11,142 bases of DNA from NCBI GenBank assembly GCA_025963265.1, contig JAOPUY010000535.1, forward strand, positions 1-11,142, read 5' to 3'. The notes below the pieces were generated by a model. That model saw nothing but the letters and a program-made list of their open reading frames with translations. It searched no databases and was not told the DNA's origin. Every line of letters starts with the position of its first letter. The first letter of the stretch is position 1. Shown piece after piece: positions 5,869 through 11,142 of this stretch. The DNA comes from Frankiales bacterium. GTDB taxonomy: Bacteria > Actinomycetota > Actinomycetes > Mycobacteriales > Jatrophihabitantaceae. Both the position numbers and the translations under genes were made by a program.

Positions 5869-7503
5869 TTAGATCCACCCCGGGAACCACATGTGCTGCA
5901 GCCACTGGTTGTAGGTGAGCAGGCCGCCGGTGTAGAGCGGCCACATCCAGATGAAGTCGGCGACGACGGCGCCGAGCCAGAGCACCACGACGCCCGTTCG
6001 CAGCATTCGGGTGAGCGGTATGCCGCGCACCGCTATCCACTCCCGCAAGCCCACGGTGCGGACCGGCTCGTCCTCGGTCTCAGCCGCCTCGCTTGCGGCC
6101 GCGGATCCGACCAGCGCCGGGACCGGATCCTCCGCCGCGCGGGAGAGCAAAGCTCCGACGGCCATGGTCAGGCCGAGCACGAGGTAGGGCATCAACGGCG
6201 TCATGTAGAAGAGGAAGCCGGTGCGGCGGATGTCGTGCAGCCACACGCCCCAGCCCGCGATGAAGGCCATGCCGATGAAGCCCGCTCGCCAGTCCCGGGT
6301 GGTGATCCACTGCCAGGCCAGCCAGCCCAGCACCGGCAAGATCGCCCAGTACATGATCGGCGTCCCGATCAAGAGGATCTCCCGACTGCACTTGGTGGCG
6401 CCGCAGCCAGACAGGTCCGATGAGCTGGGCGCGTAGAAGGAGATCGGACGGCCGAGCACCAACCAGGACCAGGGGTTGGCCTTGTAGTTGTGCGGGGTGT
6501 AGAGCGTGCTGTGGAAGATGTAGGCCTGGTGGTGGTAGTCGAGCAGGCTGCGCAGGCTCGAGGGCAGCAGCGCGAACAGCCCGTTGCCGGGGTGGGTGTC
6601 GCCCCAGTGCCGGTTCCAGGAGTTCTCGCCGGCGAACCAGCCGATCCAGGTCAGCAGGTAGGTCGCGCCGCCGACCACGCCGAGGGAGAAGAAGGCGCCC
6701 AGCCAGGACCGTTTCACGCAGGCCAGCCACGGCGCCTCGACCCCGACCGCCTTCATGGCGCCGCGGTCCCAGAACAGCGAGACCAGCGCGAAGCCGACCC
6801 AGAATGACAGCGCGCTCCACTTGACCCCGAACGAGCAGCCGAACATCACGCCGGCGATCAGCCGCCAGGGTCTCGGACCCAGCGCCGGCACCCGTTCGCT
6901 TAGGTCGACGCCGGCCTCGTACAGCGAGCCGAGCCGGTCACGCATCTGCTCCCGGTCCAGCACCAAGGCGGCGAACCCGGCCAGGATGAAGGCCTGCAGG
7001 AAGATGTCCAGCAGCGCGACGCGGGACATCACCAGTGAGATGCCGTCGAGGCTGAGCAGCACGCCCGCGACCACGCCGAGCAGCACCGATCGGAAGATCC
7101 GCATCGCCAGCCGGGTGATGATCACGACGCTCAGGACACCCGCCACCGCCGGCGCCGAGCGCCAGCCGATGGTGTTGTTGCCGAAGAGTTCCGAGGTGAT
7201 CGCGATCAGCCATTTGCCCAACGCCGGATGGACGATGAACATGTAGTCGCGGTTGTCCTCATAGCCGTACCTCAGCAGCTCCTGGGCCTCGGTGGCGTAG
7301 TAGATCTCGTCGAAGACCTTCTCATTGGGGAAACCGAGCGCCCAGAACCGGGTGATGGCGGCCAGCGTGGTGACGGCCAGCGTCCACAGCCAACTGGTGG
7401 CGAGCGAGTCCGGATGCCACCGGGTGAGCGAAAGCGGTCGAGTCCGCGCGGTCGCTGCGGTCGGTTCGGTGACCCGTTCGGGCAGCAGCGTCGCGGGGGT
7501 CAC
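5869..7503 (-). CDS. pmt: Polyprenol-phosphate-mannose--protein mannosyltransferase (Pmt, GT39)
   Basis: Integral-membrane GT39 enzyme that transfers mannose from polyprenyl-phosphate mannose to Ser/Thr of proteins exported through Sec; homologue of mycobacterial Pmt (Rv1002c). Near the N-terminus it carries the catalytic Asp-Glu pair in VFDEIYYATEAQ (residues 65-66 from the chosen start), then DYMFIVHPALGKW, and many hydrophobic helices typical of the PMT fold. The conserved C-terminal half contains NPWSWLVLGRPISFYA and FLFYMTPLMPYLVLGL. I choose GTG at 7503 (544 residues): a minus-strand TACGAT box ends seven bases before it, and starts further upstream, such as the ATG at 7578, would run into rsmI. 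The extra 25 residues of the 7578 start have no visible family features. Divergent pmt/rsmI order is also seen in Mycobacterium tuberculosis. The GSP17M-like gene follows after 35 bases. Confidence 0.9.
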   Translation of the reverse strand: MTPATLLPERVTEPTAATARTRPLSLTRWHPDSLATSWLWTLAVTTLAAITRFWALGFPNEKVFDEIYYATEAQELLRYGYEDNRDYMFIVHPALGKWLIAITSELFGNNTIGWRSAPAVAGVLSVVIITRLAMRIFRSVLLGVVAGVLLSLDGISLVMSRVALLDIFLQAFILAGFAALVLDREQMRDRLGSLYEAGVDLSERVPALGPRPWRLIAGVMFGCSFGVKWSALSFWVGFALVSLFWDRGAMKAVGVEAPWLACVKRSWLGAFFSLGVVGGATYLLTWIGWFAGENSWNRHWGDTHPGNGLFALLPSSLRSLLDYHHQAYIFHSTLYTPHNYKANPWSWLVLGRPISFYAPSSSDLSGCGATKCSREILLIGTPIMYWAILPVLGWLAWQWITTRDWRAGFIGMAFIAGWGVWLHDIRRTGFLFYMTPLMPYLVLGLTMAVGALLSRAAEDPVPALVGSAAASEAAETEDEPVRTVGLREWIAVRGIPLTRMLRTGVVVLWLGAVVADFIWMWPLYTGGLLTYNQWLQHMWFPGWI

Positions 7504-7510
7504 GGCGACA

Positions 7511-7516
7511 ATCGTA
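7511..7516 (-). promoter_or_regulatory. Candidate -10 box (TACGAT) of pmt
   Basis: Minus-strand TACGAT ends seven bases before the GTG at 7503, allowing a leaderless or nearly leaderless pmt transcript. Its first two bases are shared with the rsmI -10 box on the other strand. No clear -35 is visible; such an element would lie inside rsmI. Confidence 0.45.
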
Positions 7517-7520
7517 TGGT
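7515..7520 (+). promoter_or_regulatory. Candidate -10 box (TATGGT) of rsmI
   Basis: TATGGT ends eight bases before the ATG at 7529; transcription would begin at that ATG or up to three bases before it. It overlaps the pmt -10 box by two bases (7515-7516) on the opposite strand, so RNA polymerase could hardly occupy both at once. No Shine-Dalgarno sequence precedes the ATG. Confidence 0.45.
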
Positions 7521-7528
7521 CTTGCACT

Positions 7529-8419
7529 ATGGACGACGACTTGGCGGTTGGGGGCGGCGCGTCCGAGCGTGGGTCCACTGGCCGAGTCGTGCTGGCGGGC
7601 GCGCCGTTGGGACGCGCGGCGGACGCCTCGGTCCGGTTGGCTCAGGCGTTGGCCAGCACGCCGGTGGTGGCCGCCGAGGACACCCGGCGGCTGAGCCGGC
7701 TGGCCGCGGACCTGGGCGTCACGGTGACCGGGCGGGTGCTGTCCTTTTTCGAGGGCAACGAGGTCGGTCGGGTGCCGCAACTGCTCGAGCACCTGCGGGC
7801 CGGGCTGGACGTGCTCGTCATCACCGACGCCGGAATGCCGTCCGTCTCCGATCCGGGCTATCGACTGGTGGCGGCCGCGGTGGCCGAGGGCATCGCCGTC
7901 ACCGTGCTGCCCGGTCCCTCGGCTGTGACCGCGGCCATCGCGGTGTCGGGGTTGCCGGTCGATCGGTTCTGCTTCGAGGGTTTTCTGCCCCGCAAGAGCG
8001 CGGGTCGGCGGGCGCTGCTGCGCGAGCTGGCCAACGAGCAGCGGACGATGGTCTTCTTCGAGTCGCCGCATCGGCTGGCCGAGTCCCTGGCCGACTTCAG
8101 CGCGGTGTTCGGCCCCGACCGGAACGCCGCGGTGTGCCGCGAGCTGACCAAGACCTATGAAGAGGTGCGGCGCGGCCCGCTGGCCGAGCTGGCCGAGTGG
8201 GCGGCGGGCGAGGTCCGCGGCGAAATAACGCTGGTCGTCGCCGGCGTGCCGGCCGGCGGCGGCCCCGAGCTCAGCGGGCCGAGATTGGCGGCGCTGGTGG
8301 CGATCCGGGAGGCGGCCGGCCAGCCGCGCAAGGAGGCCATCGCCGAGGTCGCGTCCGCGTCCGGCGTCGCCAAACGGCTGGTCTTCGACGCGGTAGTGGC
8401 CGCTAAATCGGGCTCTTAG
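7529..8419 (+). CDS. rsmI: 16S rRNA (cytidine(1402)-2'-O)-methyltransferase RsmI
   Basis: Cytoplasmic S-adenosylmethionine-dependent enzyme of the tetrapyrrole-methylase fold that 2'-O-methylates C1402 of 16S rRNA in the decoding centre. The 296 residues show VVAAEDTRRLSRL (46-58), SFFEGNE (72-78), LVITDAGMPSVSDPGYRLV (96-114), VLPGPSAVTAAIAVSGLPVDRF (126-147), FEGFLPRKS (149-157) and VFFESPHRL, all RsmI landmarks. The N-terminal loop reads LAGAPLGRAAD where most RsmI proteins have LAATPIGNxxD, a divergence from the consensus. The ATG at 7529 follows a TATGGT box; the frame is open upstream, but that stretch lies inside pmt and lacks family similarity. The C-terminus overlaps the end of sdhB (stop codons TAG and, on the other strand, TAA, share bases 8417-8418). 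Confidence 0.95.
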   Translation: MDDDLAVGGGASERGSTGRVVLAGAPLGRAADASVRLAQALASTPVVAAEDTRRLSRLAADLGVTVTGRVLSFFEGNEVGRVPQLLEHLRAGLDVLVITDAGMPSVSDPGYRLVAAAVAEGIAVTVLPGPSAVTAAIAVSGLPVDRFCFEGFLPRKSAGRRALLRELANEQRTMVFFESPHRLAESLADFSAVFGPDRNAAVCRELTKTYEEVRRGPLAELAEWAAGEVRGEITLVVAGVPAGGGPELSGPRLAALVAIREAAGQPRKEAIAEVASASGVAKRLVFDAVVAAKSGS

Positions 8420-9246
8420 CGCTCTCGACGGCCGATCTTCGACCCGAGCCAGACCAGCGGGTCGTACTTGCGGTCGGCGACGCGTTCCTTCATCGGGATG
8501 AGGGCGTTGTCGGTGATCTTGATGTGCTCGGGGCAGACCTCGGTGCAGCACTTGGTGATGTTGCAGTACCCGAGCCCGAACTCCTCCTGGGCCTGGTGCT
8601 GCCGGTCAGCCGCGTCGAGCGGGTGCATGTCCAGCTCGGCGACCCGCATCAGGAACCGCGGCCCGGCGAAAGCGGTCTTGTTCTCCTCATGATCACGCAC
8701 CACGTGACAGGTGTCCTGGCACAGGAAGCACTCGATGCACTTGCGGAACTCCTGCGAGCGCTCCACGTCGACTTGCGCCATTCGGTAATCGCCGGGGGCG
8801 ACGCCGGCCGGCGGGGCGAAGGCCGGCACCTCGCTGGCCTTGACGTAGTTGAACGACACGTCGGTGACCAGGTCCTTGATGACCGGAAACGCGCGCATCG
8901 GGGTGACCGTGATGGTCTCGGCCTCGGTGAACGTCGACATCCGGGTCATGCACATCAGCCGGGGACGCCCGTTGATCTCCGCGCTGCACGAACCGCACTT
9001 GCCGGCCTTGCAGTTCCAGCGGCACGCGAGGTCACCGGCCTGGGTCGCCTGCAGGCGATGGATGATGTCCAACACGACTTCACCCTCGTTGACCTCCACT
9101 GTGTAATCGGTGAGGTCACCGCCCTCGGTGTCCCCGCGCCACACCTGGAAATGCGCGTCGTAGGTCCGGCTGCCACTGGTTGCTGGCCGTTGTTCGCTGC
9201 CGGCTCGTTCCTCGCTGCGATCCTCACTCATTTGGATCTCACTCAC
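8416..9246 (-). CDS. sdhB: Succinate dehydrogenase iron-sulfur subunit (Sdh1-type SdhB)
   Basis: Iron-sulfur subunit of succinate dehydrogenase, passing electrons from SdhA toward the quinone site at the inner face of the membrane; 276 residues. The [2Fe-2S] ligands are Cys79, Cys84, Cys87 and Cys99 (CKAGKCGSC...C). The [4Fe-4S]/[3Fe-4S] module is CIECFLCQDTC (170-180) and CNITKCCTEVCP (228-239), with CxxCxxCxxxC and Cx5Cx3CP spacing and one additional Cys233. The sequence closely follows my memory of mycobacterial Sdh1 subunit Rv0247c, for example FRKCIECFLCQ and ITDNALIPMKERVADRKYDP. About 28 N-terminal residues rich in Ser/Glu/Arg precede the ferredoxin domain and look like an extension. 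GTG 9246 is preferred: it overlaps the sdhA stop (GTGA) and has AAGGAGG six bases upstream; ATG 9231 is the alternative. It is co-transcribed with sdhA. Confidence 0.95.
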   Translation of the reverse strand: MSEIQMSEDRSEERAGSEQRPATSGSRTYDAHFQVWRGDTEGGDLTDYTVEVNEGEVVLDIIHRLQATQAGDLACRWNCKAGKCGSCSAEINGRPRLMCMTRMSTFTEAETITVTPMRAFPVIKDLVTDVSFNYVKASEVPAFAPPAGVAPGDYRMAQVDVERSQEFRKCIECFLCQDTCHVVRDHEENKTAFAGPRFLMRVAELDMHPLDAADRQHQAQEEFGLGYCNITKCCTEVCPEHIKITDNALIPMKERVADRKYDPLVWLGSKIGRRER

Positions 9247-9252
9247 TTGGAT
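9223..9252 (-). repeat. 15-base tandem duplication over the sdhB start
   Basis: On the minus strand two adjacent 15-base units, ATCCAAGTGAGTGAG (9252-9238) and ATCCAAATGAGTGAG (9237-9223), differ only at the first base of the start codon. Each therefore carries a potential sdhB start followed by Ser-Glu, and the extra unit adds five codons in frame. Confidence 0.85.
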
Positions 9253-11142
9253 CCTCCTTCGACGGGGACGGAGCGGAGTTCGTCTACGGTCAAGTACTTG
9301 GCCAGCTCGTCACGGTCGAAGAGCTCAATCAGGTCCGTGCGCATCGGCGTCATCGGTTGCTCCACCACGTCGACGACCTCGCCGTTCAGCGAGCAGATCA
9401 GGTTCTTGCCCCGCCAGGACGGCTCCATCGTCGGGAAGTCGTCGCGGGTATGCCCGCCCCGGCTCTCCTGCCGCAGCAGCGCGGCCCGGGCGATGCACTC
9501 GCTGACCAGCAGCATGTTGCGCAGATCCAGCGCCAGATGCCAGCCCGGATTGAACTGCCGGTGCCCTTCCACGCTCAGCTTCTGGGCCCGCGCCTTGAGG
9601 CCCTGCAGCCGGGCCAGCGCCTCGCTGATCTCCTCCGCCTTGCGGATGATGCCGACCAGATCGTTCATGGTCTGCTGCAGTTCTTGATGCAGCGTGTAGG
9701 GATTCTCGCCGCCGTCGGTCTGGAACGGCGCCAGCGCCGCCTGGGCCGCGTTGTCGAGGTCCGCCTGCGCGATGGCCGGATGCTGGCCAGCGAGGCTGGT
9801 CACGTAGGCCGCCGCGCCGAGCCCGGCCCGGCGCCCGAAGACCAGCAGGTCAGACAGCGAGTTGCCGCCGAGCCGATTCGAGCCGTGCATCCCGCCGGCG
9901 ACTTCGCCGGCCGCGAACAGCCCGGGGACCCGCGCCGCCGCCGCGCTGTCCGGCTCGACCTCGATGCCGCCCATCACGTAGTGGCAGGTGGGACCGACCT
10001 CCATCGGCTCTTTCGTGATGTCGACGTCGGCCAGCTCCTTGAACTGGTGGTGCATCGAGGGCAGCCGCTTGAGGATTTCGGCCGGCGACCGGCGTGAGGC
10101 GATGTCGAGGAAGACGCCGCCGTGCGGGGTTCCGCGGCCGGCCTTGACCTCGGAGTTGATGGCCCGGGCCACCTCGTCGCGGGGCAGCAGCTCCGGGGGG
10201 CGCTTGTTGTGGTCGGGGTCGGTGTACCAGCGATCGCCCTCCTCCTCGGTCTCGGCGTACTGTCCGCGAAACACCGCCGGGACGTAGTCGAACATGAACC
10301 GCTTGCCCTCGGAGTTGCGCAACACGCCGCCGTCGCCGCGCACCGACTCGGTGACCAGAATGCCTTTCACCGAAGGCGGCCAGACCATGCCGGTCGGGTG
10401 GAACTGGACGAACTCCATATTCAGCAAGGTCGATCCGGCGCGCAGCGCGAGGGCGTCGCCGTCGCCGGTGTACTCCCAAGAATTGGACGTGACCTTGAAC
10501 GACTTGCCAATCCCGCCGGTCGCGATGACCACCGCCGGGGCGCGGAACAGCACGAAGCGACCGGACTCCCGCCAGTAGCCGAAAGCGCCGGCGATCGCGC
10601 CGTCCTCGCCTTGCAGCAACTCGGTGATGGTGCACTCGGCGAAGACTTTCAGCCGCTCGTCGGAGGCAGGGCTTCCCGCGCCGCCGATCGCGGCGCCATC
10701 GGCCTGCTGCAGCGAGACGATCTTCTGCTGCAGGGTGCGGATCAGCTCCAGGCCGGTGCGGTCGCCGACGTGGGCCAACCGCGGGTACTCATGACCGCCG
10801 AAGTTGCGCTGGCTGATTCGGCCATCTGGGGTCCGGTCGAACAACGCGCCGTAGGTCTCCAGCTCCCAGACCCGCTGAGGGGCCTCGGTCGCGTGCAGCT
10901 CGGCCATCCGCCAGTTGTTCAGGAACTTGCCACCGCGCATGGTGTCGCGGTAGTGCACCTGCCAGTTGTCGTGGGGGTTCACGTTGCCCATCGACGCCGC
11001 GCAGCCACCCTCGGCCATGACGGTGTGCGCCTTGCCGAACAGCGACTTGCTGATGATCGCGGTCTTCTTGCCCTGCAGCCGGGCCTCGATCGCGGCCCGT
11101 AGCCCGGCGCCGCCGGCACCGATCACCACGACGTCGTAGGAG
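9243..11142 (-). CDS. sdhA: Succinate dehydrogenase flavoprotein subunit (Sdh1-type SdhA, 5' partial)
   Basis: FAD-containing subunit that oxidises succinate to fumarate, linking the TCA cycle to the (mena)quinone pool. The frame is open through the window end, where it reads SYDVVVIGAGGAGL, so the gene continues beyond 11142 and probably lacks only about the first 10-15 residues; GTG 11129 is an internal Val. Seen in order: dinucleotide fold GAGGAGL; KAHTVMAEGG, whose His (codon 11027-11025) should bind FAD covalently; FVQFHPTGM; LPRDEVARAI with the likely catalytic Arg; EVGPTCHYVMGGIEV; LFAAGEVAGGMHGSNRLGGNSLSDLLVFGRRAG. The match to mycobacterial Sdh1 (Rv0248c), as remembered, is strong along the whole length. 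The stop overlaps the sdhB start by 4 bases. The membrane anchor gene is not downstream of sdhB, so by the mycobacterial order it should lie outside the window, before sdhA. Confidence 0.96.
   Translation of the reverse strand, partial: SYDVVVIGAGGAGLRAAIEARLQGKKTAIISKSLFGKAHTVMAEGGCAASMGNVNPHDNWQVHYRDTMRGGKFLNNWRMAELHATEAPQRVWELETYGALFDRTPDGRISQRNFGGHEYPRLAHVGDRTGLELIRTLQQKIVSLQQADGAAIGGAGSPASDERLKVFAECTITELLQGEDGAIAGAFGYWRESGRFVLFRAPAVVIATGGIGKSFKVTSNSWEYTGDGDALALRAGSTLLNMEFVQFHPTGMVWPPSVKGILVTESVRGDGGVLRNSEGKRFMFDYVPAVFRGQYAETEEEGDRWYTDPDHNKRPPELLPRDEVARAINSEVKAGRGTPHGGVFLDIASRRSPAEILKRLPSMHHQFKELADVDITKEPMEVGPTCHYVMGGIEVEPDSAAAARVPGLFAAGEVAGGMHGSNRLGGNSLSDLLVFGRRAGLGAAAYVTSLAGQHPAIAQADLDNAAQAALAPFQTDGGENPYTLHQELQQTMNDLVGIIRKAEEISEALARLQGLKARAQKLSVEGHRQFNPGWHLALDLRNMLLVSECIARAALLRQESRGGHTRDDFPTMEPSWRGKNLICSLNGEVVDVVEQPMTPMRTDLIELFDRDELAKYLTVDELRSVPVEGGSK
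9253..9259 (-). promoter_or_regulatory. Strong ribosome binding site of sdhB
   Basis: AAGGAGG on the minus strand lies within the last sdhA codons (encoding Glu-Gly-Gly) six bases before GTG 9246 and 21 bases before ATG 9231. The spacing decides for the GTG. Confidence 0.75.

Noticed and set aside
7504..7578. Longer pmt start at ATG 7578
   Set aside because: It would overlap the rsmI start by 50 bases, adds 25 residues without family features, and ignores the TACGAT box before GTG 7503. It is kept as a less likely alternative.
8524..10097. Long plus-strand frames opposite sdhB and sdhA
   Set aside because: These long frames are a by-product of GC-rich third positions on the coding strand. 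The minus-strand proteins are unmistakable.

Overview
The window is high-GC DNA with G/C-rich third codon positions. Gene order, protein families and promoter layout point to an actinobacterium (class Actinomycetes); the genus cannot be named from sequence alone. Supporting marks are a mycobacterial Sdh1-type succinate dehydrogenase, a protein O-mannosyltransferase (Pmt) divergent from rsmI as in Mycobacterium, a DUF3817 membrane protein, and several TAnnnT boxes lying 6-8 nt before a start codon, the layout of leaderless actinobacterial transcripts.

Layout. 1-1517 (+): two ATPases of a LivG/LivF-type (branched-chain amino acid family) ABC importer, the first cut by the window edge, coupled through a GTGA overlap. 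1518-2201 (-): a TetR regulator whose stop codon directly abuts that of the second ATPase. 2202-2618: a 417-base divergent control region holding a 20-base palindrome and a five-unit 11-base tandem array. 2619-3275 (+): a second, unrelated TetR regulator. 3302-3475 (+): a 57-residue acidic protein. 3566-3943 (+): a DUF3817 membrane protein. 3973-5271 (-): a GH4 6-phospho-beta-glucosidase-like enzyme. 5324-5833 (-): a GSP17M-like membrane protein. 5869-7503 (-): Pmt. 7529-8419 (+): RsmI. 8416-9246 and 9243-11142 (-): SdhB and SdhA (5' end missing) of succinate dehydrogenase.

The genes do not form one pathway. The importer ATPases and the two TetR regulators look like one solute-uptake/control block. 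The rest is largely core actinobacterial metabolism and housekeeping: respiratory chain, rRNA methylation, O-mannosylation of exported proteins, one sugar-phosphate hydrolase. I found no CRISPR array, insertion sequence, phage, toxin-antitoxin, tRNA or rRNA gene, and no convincing undescribed multi-gene system. The more unusual features are small: a 15-base tandem duplication that doubled the sdhB start region, divergent pmt/rsmI promoters whose -10 boxes overlap within a 25-base gap, a helically phased 11-base repeat array and a palindrome in the TetR control region, and a conserved-looking acidic microprotein.
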